From Lachnospiraceae bacterium (GTDB lineage Bacteria > Bacillota > Clostridia > Lachnospirales > Lachnospiraceae), in assembly GCA_030538915.1 (NCBI GenBank), contig JAUNTC010000004.1:1-48449 (forward strand): a stretch of 48,449 nt of DNA, read 5' to 3'. The position numbers and the translations under genes were made by a program. The notes under the pieces were generated by a model that was not told the DNA's origin, did no database searches, and saw nothing but the letters and a program-made list of their open reading frames with translations. Shown here piece after piece: positions 1 through 6,951 of the stretch (the stretch's first letter is position 1; every line of letters starts with the position of its first letter).

Positions 1-342
1 AATAACAACAATAACAACAATAATCCGTCCACGGGCGGTTCTGGAGTAAAACATGGAAACTATATTATTCCATCAGGTGGTCTAACGCCACAGAAGGGGC
101 GTATACACTTCAATGGACACACAGAGACATATTATTCCCAACGTGTTCTTCCAGGCGGTGGATTGGGCATTCCAGGGCGTCACATCGCAAGCGATGGTAC
201 GATCAGAGATTCCAGCAATTATATTGTTGTTGCCAGTGATGATTATCCGAAGGGAACAGTAGTACAGACATCCCTTGGAGCCGGTAAGGTATATGACTCA
301 GGCAGTGGAAAAGGAAATATAGATCTTTATACAGACTGGTAA
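1..342 (+). CDS. 3'-end of a secreted protein with a 3D-like C-terminal domain (partial)
   Basis: The window opens inside this gene, so only the last 113 codons are visible, read in frame 1 to a TAA at 340-342. The visible part begins with eight consecutive asparagines encoded by an AAT/AAC run, then a Pro/Ser/Gly-rich linker. A compact domain follows that resembles the 3D fold of bacterial cell-wall lytic proteins: an Asp-rich stretch ending ASDDYPKGT, then GKVYDSGSGKGNIDLYTDW, with aspartates at the positions that name the 3D family. This C-terminal form is common in secreted clostridial proteins, often behind coiled-coil or NlpC-like segments that would lie left of the window. A role in cell-wall turnover is inference. 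No active-site residue can be confirmed from this fragment. Confidence 0.6.
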   Translation, partial: NNNNNNNNPSTGGSGVKHGNYIIPSGGLTPQKGRIHFNGHTETYYSQRVLPGGGLGIPGRHIASDGTIRDSSNYIVVASDDYPKGTVVQTSLGAGKVYDSGSGKGNIDLYTDW

Positions 343-359
343 AGATTCATAACAGATAA

Positions 360-401
360 ACAAAAATACGCCAAAGCTTTTAAGCGATGGTGTATTTTTG
401 T
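360..401. terminator. Bidirectional terminator between convergent genes
   Basis: An imperfect inverted repeat, ACAAAAATACGCC against GGTGTATTTTTGT, encloses a 16-nt loop. It has A/T runs on both sides, so it can end the partial gene on the left and the aminotransferase gene on the right. Confidence 0.7.
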
Positions 402-430
402 ATTTCAAAGGAGTGTATCGGTAAATAAGT

Positions 431-1726
431 TTACATGCCCAACATATTAGAAAGCAGTTTGTCGATGCTTACAAGTTTTACACTTAATATAAAGACTTCA
501 CAGGCTGTCTTTAATTCTCCCAAAGTAGGGTAAGATGGAGCAATACGGATATTGCTGTCCTGTGGATCTTTTCCGTAAGGGAAAGTAGCACCAGCATCTG
601 TCATGATAAGACCTGCTTCTTTTGCTTTCTCAACGATTTTCTTTGCACATCCTTCCATTGCATCGAAGGAGATGAAATAACCGCCTCTAGGAGCCATCCA
701 GCTGCCGATTCCAAGTCCTTCCAATTCACGTTCAAATGAAGAAAGGATCAGATCGAATTTTGGACGTAGGATTTCAGCATGGCGCTTCATATGTGTGACC
801 ATACCGTGGATGTCACCAAAATATCTAGCATGCCTTAACTGGTTTAATTTGTCATGTCCGATTGTCTGGATACGCATTTGTCTGCGGATGTCAGCAAGGT
901 TCGCATCAGAAGCTGCGATTGCTGCGATACCAGATCCTGGGAAACTGATTTTGGAAGTAGAAGAGAACTTGTAAACCATATCCGGGTTACCTTCTTTTTT
1001 ACATTCCATAAGGATCTCAATTAAGTAATCCTGTTTGTCATCATATAAATGGTGGATTCCATAAGCATTGTCCCAGAAAATACGGAAATCTTCTGCAGCC
1101 GGTTTTAATGATGCAAATCGATGTACCGTCACGTCTGAGTATGTGATTCCCTGCGGGTTGGAATATTTAGGTACACACCAGATTCCTTTTACTGCCGGAT
1201 CATTATTTACATATTCTTCTACAAGATCCATATCCGGTCCGGTTGGAGTCATCGGGATATTGATCATTTCAATACCGAAGTATTCTGTAATTGCAAAATG
1301 TCTGTCATATCCAGGAACCGGGCAGAGGAATTTTACTTTATCAAGCTTGTTCCAAGGAGTACTTCCCATTACGCCATGTGTCATAGAGCGTGCAATCGTG
1401 TCAAACATAATATTCAGGCTGGAATTTCCAAAAATAACGATGTTATCCTTTGGTACTTCCATCATATCAGCGAGAAGCTGTTTTGCTTCTTTAATTCCAT
1501 CTAAAACACCGTAGTTACGGCAATCCACACCTTCTTCACAGACGAGATCAGAATCGCTTTTTAATACGTCCATCATCTCCATTGAAAGATTTAACTGTTC
1601 AGTAGAAGGTTTTCCTCTGGACATGTCAAGGTTTAATCCTTTAGCTTTGATCGCTTCGAACTCGGCTTCAAGGTCTGATTTTATATCTAATAATTCTTCT
1701 TTTGATAATTCTTCATATGGTATCAT
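431..1726 (-). CDS. PLP-dependent class I/II aminotransferase (aspartate aminotransferase, MocR-like subgroup)
   Basis: Fold-type I aminotransferase of 431 residues, close to the subgroup of aspartate aminotransferases described by Pfam Asp_aminotransf. It is expected to move amino groups between aspartate and 2-oxoglutarate in the cytosol. Visible features are the N-terminal SRGKPS motif, the cofactor-loop region around GNSSLNIMFD, the Asp/Tyr block IFWDNAYGIHHL, and the PLP lysine in SSTSKISFPGSG near residue 259. An upstream in-frame ATG at 1732 lies only 2 nt from the GGAGG box, while the ATG at 1726 has an 8-nt gap, so I chose 1726. The gene has its own promoter at 1765-1792 and appears monocistronic. 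Exact amino-acid preference cannot be read from sequence. Confidence 0.88.
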   Translation of the reverse strand: MIPYEELSKEELLDIKSDLEAEFEAIKAKGLNLDMSRGKPSTEQLNLSMEMMDVLKSDSDLVCEEGVDCRNYGVLDGIKEAKQLLADMMEVPKDNIVIFGNSSLNIMFDTIARSMTHGVMGSTPWNKLDKVKFLCPVPGYDRHFAITEYFGIEMINIPMTPTGPDMDLVEEYVNNDPAVKGIWCVPKYSNPQGITYSDVTVHRFASLKPAAEDFRIFWDNAYGIHHLYDDKQDYLIEILMECKKEGNPDMVYKFSSTSKISFPGSGIAAIAASDANLADIRRQMRIQTIGHDKLNQLRHARYFGDIHGMVTHMKRHAEILRPKFDLILSSFERELEGLGIGSWMAPRGGYFISFDAMEGCAKKIVEKAKEAGLIMTDAGATFPYGKDPQDSNIRIAPSYPTLGELKTACEVFILSVKLVSIDKLLSNMLGM

Positions 1727-1764
1727 TGTCATGCCCTCCGTTTTTGTATTTGTAGACCTTTACT

Positions 1765-1792
1765 ATTCTATCATAATTTGATGCTACGTCAA
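1765..1792 (-). promoter_or_regulatory. Sigma-A promoter of the aminotransferase gene
   Basis: On the minus strand, TTGACG (1792-1787) and TAGAAT (1770-1765) are separated by 16 nt, about 40 nt upstream of the start codon. Confidence 0.6.
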
Positions 1793-1890
1793 TCTATTCT
1801 TGCAAAAAAATAAAAAATATATTGATTTTCGGCAGAAATACACGAAAAACTGAAACATTTCGTACTATATTATGCAAAATGCACTTTCGT

Positions 1891-1927
1891 AAACAAAAAA
1901 CAGCTGTCAGATTAATTCTGACAGCTG
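1891..1927 (-). terminator. Rho-independent terminator of coaBC
   Basis: A perfect 11-bp stem, CAGCTGTCAGA with TCTGACAGCTG and a 5-nt loop, is followed on the minus strand by TTTTTTGTTT. It lies 17 nt past the coaBC stop. Confidence 0.9.
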
Positions 1928-1944
1928 CGGAATGCAAGGGAATA

Positions 1945-3153
1945 TTAAAGAAGCTTCTCTTCACGTTGAGAGAGAATATGGTCTAATATACGAAATGCGA
2001 CGTCTTCTTTGCTCATAAGAGGCAGTTCTTTTACATCATCTTTTGTAAGGATCGTGACAATATTTGTATCGGTTTCAAAACCGGCCCCTTTTTCTTTTAA
2101 ATTATTTGCAATGATCATATCCAGATTTTTTTTCTCTAATTTCTTCTTAGAATTTTCAATCATATTTTGCGTTTCCATAGAAAAACCACAGAGGAATTGT
2201 CCTTCTTTCTTATGTTCACCTAAATATTTTAAAATATCATCTGTGCGTTCCAAAGGGATGCTTAGATTGTCATCAGTTTTTTTGGTTTTCTCAGTTGATA
2301 CTGTAGAAGGACGGTAATCGGCTACTGCCGCTGCTTTAATGATGATGTCCATATCGTCGCTTCTTGTTGTGACTGCTTCGTACATATCACGTGCAGAGGT
2401 GATTGGTACAGTATTGACAAATAAAGGTGGTGTAAGATTCGTTTTTCCGCTTACTAATGTAACGTCTGCCCCACGGAGCATGCAGGCTCTGGCAAGGTTG
2501 TATCCCATTTTCCCGGAGGAATGGTTTGTGATAAAGCGGACTGGATCGATCGCTTCCTGGGTAGGTCCGGCCGTGATCAGAACCTTCATACCATCCATGT
2601 CCTTTTCGCAGGCACAGCTTCTATATATATGCTGGAGCAGAACTTCTGGCTCTGGCATCTTCCCGGCACCTACGTCACCGCAGGCAAGACGTCCACAGGA
2701 AGGAGTGATAACTTCCATTCCATAGGCCTTCAATGTTTTGATATTATCCTGTGTGATCGGATTTTCATACATAGCTGTATTCATAGCCGGCGCGATAAGC
2801 TTCGGCGCTTTACTTGCAAGTATCGTTGTTGTCAGCATATCATCTGCAAGACCGTGCGCAAGCTTTGCAATGACATTGGCAGTTGCAGGTGCAACCATGA
2901 TCACATCTGCCATCTGCGCAAGAGAAATGTGTTCCACTTTAAATTCAAAATTGCGGTCAAATGTATCGATGATGCATTTATGTCCGGTCAGTGTTTCAAA
3001 AGTAGTTGGTGTAATGAAATTGGTTGCATTCTGTGTCATGATCACATGTACATTCGCACCGGATTTCACAAGGCTGCTTGCAAGGGTAGCAGTTTTATAC
3101 GCTGCAATACCGCCAGTCACACCGAGTAGGATTGTTTTATTTTTTAAGTTCAT
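1945..3153 (-). CDS. coaBC: Bifunctional phosphopantothenoylcysteine decarboxylase / phosphopantothenate-cysteine ligase
   Basis: This protein catalyses two successive cytosolic steps of coenzyme A synthesis: coupling of cysteine to 4'-phosphopantothenate, then FMN-dependent decarboxylation to phosphopantetheine. The N-terminal CoaC flavoprotein domain (about residues 1-185) shows LGVTGGIAAYK, the conserved HISL histidine, the PAMNTAMY motif and the Cys-containing substrate flap LACGDVGAGKMPEP. The C-terminal CoaB ligase domain begins at VLITAGPTQEAIDPVRFI and has NHSSGKMG. The 402-residue length is normal for the fusion. GAGAGG lies 7 nt before the ATG. The gene is divergent from a probable pantothenate transporter component, so uptake and use of the vitamin sit side by side. 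Confidence 0.97.
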   Translation of the reverse strand: MNLKNKTILLGVTGGIAAYKTATLASSLVKSGANVHVIMTQNATNFITPTTFETLTGHKCIIDTFDRNFEFKVEHISLAQMADVIMVAPATANVIAKLAHGLADDMLTTTILASKAPKLIAPAMNTAMYENPITQDNIKTLKAYGMEVITPSCGRLACGDVGAGKMPEPEVLLQHIYRSCACEKDMDGMKVLITAGPTQEAIDPVRFITNHSSGKMGYNLARACMLRGADVTLVSGKTNLTPPLFVNTVPITSARDMYEAVTTRSDDMDIIIKAAAVADYRPSTVSTEKTKKTDDNLSIPLERTDDILKYLGEHKKEGQFLCGFSMETQNMIENSKKKLEKKNLDMIIANNLKEKGAGFETDTNIVTILTKDDVKELPLMSKEDVAFRILDHILSQREEKLL

Positions 3154-3188
3154 AATAAACCTCTCTTGTATATTGTATTCTACAGCTT

Positions 3189-3217
3189 ACTATATCGTTT
3201 TTTTGGAAATCATGCAA
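3189..3217 (-). promoter_or_regulatory. Sigma-A promoter of coaBC
   Basis: On the minus strand, TTGCAT (3217-3212) and TATAGT (3194-3189) are separated by 17 nt. Confidence 0.5.
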
Positions 3218-3239
3218 GTAGAAGGCAGAGCAAAAGTTC

Positions 3240-3268
3240 TTGTTTTCTATAGAAGGTGATGATAGAAT
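3240..3268 (+). promoter_or_regulatory. Sigma-A promoter of the panT-like operon
   Basis: TTGTTT (3240-3245) and TAGAAT (3263-3268) are separated by 17 nt, leaving a leader of about 50 nt before the ATG at 3327. Confidence 0.55.
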
Positions 3269-3326
3269 AGGTGAGTAATTGTATTGTATCCTGGCAGACA
3301 GGAATGATAACATGGAGGACAAAATA

Positions 3327-3965
3327 ATGAAGACAAAAAAACATGACACAAAGTGGATGGTAAGTGTTGCACTTATGGCTGCAATCATAATTGTTCTGGC
3401 CAATACGCCGCTCGGTATGATACAACTGCCAATTATTAAGGCGACAACGGTACACATCCCGGTAATTATCGGAGCAATCTTACTTGGACCGGCAGCCGGA
3501 GCAATTCTTGGCTGTGTATTCGGTATTTGTTCATTGATCAGTAATACGATGGCACCAACATTGCTTTCCTTTGCATTTTCGCCGTTTATGAGTACGACAG
3601 GGCTTATCGGTGCTGCAAAAGCAATCTGGATTTCAGTCGGATGCAGAGTTCTGATCGGAGTAGCTGCAGGATGGCTTTGGGTGTTATTTAAGAAGATAAA
3701 TGTAAATGAAGTGATCGCACTTCCAATCGTAGGATTTGCAGGTTCTATGGTGAACACGGTCTGCGTTATGGGAAGTATTTATTTATTATTTGCAAAACAG
3801 TATGCCGAAGCAAAGGATGTAGCGGTAAGTGCTGTCTGGGGGCTTGTAATGGGTACAGTAACTGCTTCGGGAATTCCGGAAGCGATCGCAGCTGCAGTAC
3901 TCGTACTTGCAATTGGAAAGGTTTTGCTTAGTGTATTCAAAAGAATGGATATAGGAAAAAATTAA
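3327..3965 (+). CDS. panT: ECF transporter substrate-binding (S) component, probably for pantothenate
   Basis: Integral membrane S component of an energy-coupling factor transporter, 212 residues with about six hydrophobic segments. Family features include the opening MVSVALMAAIIIVLANTPLG, the loop HIPVIIGAILLGPAAGAILG and a late helix ending in SGIPEAIAAAVLVLAIGKVL. Such proteins capture a vitamin and work with a shared EcfA/A'/T energising module, which is not in this window. The pantothenate assignment rests on the divergent coaBC neighbour and on similarity to PanT-type S components, so it is partly inference. An upstream in-frame extension to 3279 was rejected because GGAGG lies 8 nt before the ATG at 3327. 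The stop overlaps the next start by one base (TAATG). Confidence 0.75.
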   Translation: MKTKKHDTKWMVSVALMAAIIIVLANTPLGMIQLPIIKATTVHIPVIIGAILLGPAAGAILGCVFGICSLISNTMAPTLLSFAFSPFMSTTGLIGAAKAIWISVGCRVLIGVAAGWLWVLFKKINVNEVIALPIVGFAGSMVNTVCVMGSIYLLFAKQYAEAKDVAVSAVWGLVMGTVTASGIPEAIAAAVLVLAIGKVLLSVFKRMDIGKN

Positions 3966-4882
3966 TGAGTGATTTTGTAGGGAAAGAAGAAAAGAAAACT
4001 GCATATTTTCATCTGCCTGGAGCATTTGAATTTTATGGACTGTACTGTATTATTTTCAAACTGTATCGTGAGCACAGAGAGTATTTTCATGACTGGTGTA
4101 AGATTGGTTCTATTTATGGAGCCCCGTCGGATTGTATATGGGGTGGCGGCCGTACCGGATTTGGAGAAGCTGAGCCACAGGATGTATTAGATCTTTGTGA
4201 GGAGTATGATATATCACTACGCTTTACTTTCAGCAACTCCTTACTGGAAGAGGAGCATCTGAAGGACAAGAAGTGTAACAGCCTCTGTCGACTTTTTGAA
4301 GCAGATGGGAAAAATGGAGTGATCATTCATTCAGATCTTTTGCTGGGTTATTTGCAAAACAAATACCCGGGATATTATTTCGTTTCTTCTACTACAAAAG
4401 TGTTGACTAAATTTAAAGAGCTTTATAGTGAGCTGGAACGACCGGAATTTCAGTATGTTGTGCCGGATTTTCGATTAAACAAGAAGTTTGCGCAGCTTGA
4501 TAAGCTGACACAGGTACAAAAAGACAAAGTGGAATTTTTATGCAATGAATGCTGTTCATTTTATTGTAAAGATAGAAAACACTGTTATGAGACGGTCAGC
4601 CGCAAAAATTTAGGACTTCATTGCCCGGAACACAAGTGCAGTGCACCGGGCAACGAAGATGGATATCGCTTTTCAAAGGCGATGGAAAATCCGGGATTTA
4701 TCAGTGTGGATGATATTCAGAAGGTTTATATGCCGATGGGATTTGCAAATTTTAAGATTGAAGGTAGAGGACTGGGAAGTGCACTGATCTTGGAATTTTT
4801 GCTATATTATATGATAAAGCCAGCGTATCAGATTCATGTAAGAGAAGCGGTCTATTTAGATAGTATGTTAGACTTGTTTTAA
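3965..4882 (+). CDS. U32-peptidase-like protein with Cys cluster, function unknown
   Basis: This 305-residue protein resembles the TIM-barrel core of the U32 peptidase/UbiU-UbiV/RlhA group. Visible matches are an early GSIYGAPSDCIWGGGRTGFG segment, VVPDFRLN in the middle and FKIEGRGLGS near the C-terminus. Cysteines cluster at CNECCSFYC, then CKDRKHC-type spacing, then HCPEHKC, which could bind an Fe-S cluster as in UbiU/UbiV. No signal peptide or membrane helix is seen. The ATG overlaps the panT-like stop by one base, so the two are probably translated together. Known U32 relatives modify RNA or quinones, or act on collagen-like substrates. None of these activities can be assigned here. Confidence 0.6.
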   Translation: MSDFVGKEEKKTAYFHLPGAFEFYGLYCIIFKLYREHREYFHDWCKIGSIYGAPSDCIWGGGRTGFGEAEPQDVLDLCEEYDISLRFTFSNSLLEEEHLKDKKCNSLCRLFEADGKNGVIIHSDLLLGYLQNKYPGYYFVSSTTKVLTKFKELYSELERPEFQYVVPDFRLNKKFAQLDKLTQVQKDKVEFLCNECCSFYCKDRKHCYETVSRKNLGLHCPEHKCSAPGNEDGYRFSKAMENPGFISVDDIQKVYMPMGFANFKIEGRGLGSALILEFLLYYMIKPAYQIHVREAVYLDSMLDLF

Positions 4883-4909
4883 AAAACATTAAAAAAATTT
4901 CAAAAAGTA

Positions 4910-4939
4910 TTGACATATCAGATAAGACTATGGTATAAA
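4910..4939 (+). promoter_or_regulatory. Sigma-A promoter of tRNA-Trp
   Basis: A consensus TTGACA (4910-4915) and TATAAA (4934-4939) are separated by 18 nt. The tRNA begins about 33 nt downstream. Confidence 0.75.
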
Positions 4940-4972
4940 TATATGGTGTCAGTCAGACACAGACAATCATAT

Positions 4973-5043
4973 AGGGGATTGGTCAAGTGGTATGATAGGG
5001 GTCTCCAAAACCTTTGGCGGGAGTTCGATTCTCTCATCCCCTG
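4973..5043 (+). tRNA. trnW: tRNA-Trp (anticodon CCA)
   Basis: The cloverleaf folds cleanly. The acceptor stem AGGGGAT pairs perfectly with ATCCCCT (5036-5042). The anticodon stem GGGGT/ACCTT encloses the loop CTCCAAA with CCA at 5005-5007. The T stem GGGAG/CTCTC has the loop TTCGATT. The discriminator base is G at 5043, which is normal for bacterial tRNA-Trp. The CCA tail is not encoded, so it must be added after transcription. Confidence 0.93.
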
Positions 5044-5047
5044 CTTG

Positions 5048-5089
5048 AAAAAAAGAAAAGCTTTGTACAACAAAGCTTTTCTTTTTTTG
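5048..5089. terminator. Bidirectional terminator
   Basis: A stem of about 14 bp, AAAGAAAAGCTTTG with CAAAGCTTTTCTTT and a 5-nt loop, is flanked by A and T runs. It ends the tRNA transcript and, on the other strand, the B3/4 gene whose stop is directly adjacent. Confidence 0.9.
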
Positions 5090-5755
5090 CTATATAATCC
5101 AGCATTCAGCATCGTTAACGTTTGCATATTGTTCAAACGCGACTTTCCCTTCTTCTAACAGTTTTATAAGATTTATTTCCTTGTCAAAACAATATACAAC
5201 AACAAGAATATCTGTTGCATCGGCTGTCACCATTGCACGGGTCGAATCGGACATGGAAGAACCGAAAATACCGTCATCGTCTGCCAGAATGAGCATATTT
5301 TCCATATCTAAAAAATCTTTTCCAATTCCGGTATATCCTTCGCCTTTCGTAGCTTTCCGAAAGATGATAGGTCCATTGATCTTTTTTAGATCATAGGAGC
5401 CGACGGACAATCCACTTACTACAGAAATTAAATTGTTTACATCGACAACCGAATTAATATGATAGAGTTCATCGCCGCGTCGAATTCTGCGAAGCAGAGC
5501 TTCTGACGAAACACGATAACGACCGGGATTTCGACCGAAAGCTTTGTAAACAGCGCGACTTCCGCATATACCTGGAATTTCGTTCCATTCTTTGCCATCA
5601 ATAGAAGATCGAATTCTTGGGAGAACATCTTTATTCATATAATCCCAAAAGTCATCGTTTGAATCTTTTACAATGGTATGAAAACGCATCAGCCCCAGGC
5701 GGATGTCTGGGCAGGTCTCGTAAAGTTGAGGATCAATTTTGACGTCATAATTCAT
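5090..5755 (-). CDS. B3/B4 tRNA-binding domain protein (stand-alone PheT-like editing domain)
   Basis: A 221-residue cytosolic protein made essentially of the B3/B4 domain found in the beta subunit of phenylalanyl-tRNA synthetase. Typical motifs are YRVSSEALLRRIRRGDELYHINSVVDVNNLIS, where a conserved basic patch precedes the NxxVD stretch, then PIIFRKATKGEGYTGIG and ILADDDGIFG near the end. Stand-alone members are widespread and suspected to hydrolyse or bind mischarged tRNAs, but the substrate is not established. A longer form starting at a TTG (5770) overlaps the GGAGG ribosome binding site. The ATG at 5755 lies 8 nt after that box, so it is the better start. The gene is monocistronic. Confidence 0.82.
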   Translation of the reverse strand: MNYDVKIDPQLYETCPDIRLGLMRFHTIVKDSNDDFWDYMNKDVLPRIRSSIDGKEWNEIPGICGSRAVYKAFGRNPGRYRVSSEALLRRIRRGDELYHINSVVDVNNLISVVSGLSVGSYDLKKINGPIIFRKATKGEGYTGIGKDFLDMENMLILADDDGIFGSSMSDSTRAMVTADATDILVVVYCFDKEINLIKLLEEGKVAFEQYANVNDAECWII

Positions 5756-5865
5756 AGCATATTCCTCCAAATTTTATAAATCTAATATCATATAGTTATA
5801 AGTAAATAATACACGTTTATCCAGGAAAAATCATCAGGAAATTTTCAGATTGGTACTTGAAATAA

Positions 5866-5895
5866 TTGACAATCGAGATATTATTTTGATATCAT
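5866..5895 (+). promoter_or_regulatory. Sigma-A promoter of the EamA transporter gene
   Basis: A consensus TTGACA (5866-5871) and TATCAT (5890-5895) are separated by 18 nt. The leader of about 80 nt contains an inverted repeat, CGATT-N6-AATCG, at 5928-5943. Confidence 0.65.
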
Positions 5896-5981
5896 TGCTC
5901 TTGATGCATTACAATTAACGAGGTGCTCGATTTGAATTAATCGTGATGCAGAACAACAAAATAGTAGAGGAGAAGGAAAGT

Positions 5982-6890
5982 ATGTGGTTTTGGCTTTCAT
6001 TAATCGCACTTCTTTGTTGGAGTGGATCGGATCTTTTCTCGAAGATTGGATGTCGTGACAGCAGAGAAAATTATAATCATCTGAAGATGGTTATCGCTGT
6101 CGGTGTAGTTATGGGATTGCACGCAGCAGTTGAAGTTTTTGTGCAGGGAGTAGAGATTAACTTCAACGTTATTTGGACATATATGCCGGTATCTTTATTG
6201 TATATCGGTTCAATGACACTTGGATATCTTGGATTACAGTATATTGAGCTGTCAATTTCTTCGCCAATCTGTAATGCTTCCGGAGCATTGGTTGCAGTTA
6301 CAACTCTGGTCACAGGTCAGTTTGATACAGAGCATAAGGCGATTCTTATTGCTGTTATTTTAGTATGTGTCGGTGTTATTGGTCTTGGTGTTGTAGAATC
6401 AAGAGAAGACGAAGAGCTTCGTAAGAAACGTCAGGAAGCAGGAAATTATCAGTATGCAAAGAGCTGGCTTGCGCTGGCATTACCGCTTGCATACTGTCTC
6501 TTAGATGCAGCAGGAACATATGCAGATAACCGTGTGTTAGAGACATTGGATGAGGCAAGCGCCAACGTAGCTTATGAGCTTACATTCCTGGCGGCAGCAG
6601 TAGTTTGTTTTATCTATGTTATCGTTGTTAAGAAAGATCATTTTACCTTCAAGCTTGAAGTGCCGAAGTACACAGGCGCGATCTGTGAGACAGCCGGACA
6701 GTTTGCTTATATTTTCGCGATTGCGGACAGCAAGCATCTGGCAATGAGTGCTCCGATGATTTCATCTTACTGTGTAGTATCCGTTTTATGGAGCCGTATC
6801 TTTTTAAAAGAAAAGCTTTCATGGAAGCATTATCTGATGATCTTCTTTGTAGCAATCGGTATCGTGATCATGGGTGTATATGACGTATAA
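5982..6890 (+). CDS. EamA/DMT-family transporter
   Basis: A polytopic membrane protein of 302 residues in the drug/metabolite transporter superfamily, with two five-helix halves. The first half ends around VESREDEELRKKRQE, a charged cytoplasmic linker, and the second ends with FLKEKLSWKHYLMIFFVAIGIVIMG, a typical EamA ending. Family members export or import small metabolites, and the substrate here cannot be predicted. An upstream in-frame GTG at 5943 has no ribosome binding site. The ATG at 5982 follows AGGAGAAGG, so it is preferred. The gene stands alone between its promoter and a strong terminator shared with the convergent ABC operon. Confidence 0.85.
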   Translation: MWFWLSLIALLCWSGSDLFSKIGCRDSRENYNHLKMVIAVGVVMGLHAAVEVFVQGVEINFNVIWTYMPVSLLYIGSMTLGYLGLQYIELSISSPICNASGALVAVTTLVTGQFDTEHKAILIAVILVCVGVIGLGVVESREDEELRKKRQEAGNYQYAKSWLALALPLAYCLLDAAGTYADNRVLETLDEASANVAYELTFLAAAVVCFIYVIVVKKDHFTFKLEVPKYTGAICETAGQFAYIFAIADSKHLAMSAPMISSYCVVSVLWSRIFLKEKLSWKHYLMIFFVAIGIVIMGVYDV

Positions 6891-6891
6891 T

Positions 6892-6938
6892 AAAAGCAGA
6901 TTTTGATAGAGCTTGAATCTATCGAAATCTGCTTTTTT
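6892..6938. terminator. Bidirectional terminator
   Basis: A long stem, AAAGCAGATTTtGATAGA with TCTATCGAAATCTGCTTT and a 7-nt loop, carries T runs on both strands. It separates the EamA gene from the convergent exporter operon. Confidence 0.9.
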
Positions 6939-6951
6939 GATGCTGTAAATA

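Noticed and set aside
1..24. The AAT/AAC run as a microsatellite or CRISPR repeat
   Set aside because: It is read in frame as an asparagine linker of the partial protein, and no spacers or second repeat are present.
2521..3129. A 202-codon open frame antisense to coaBC
   Set aside because: It is a shadow of a well-conserved gene, has a Cys/His-rich random-looking product and lacks a ribosome binding site.
3137..3757. A minus-strand membrane-like ORF overlapping panT
   Set aside because: It is a shadow of the ECF S component, whose promoter, GGAGG box and coupled downstream gene are clear.
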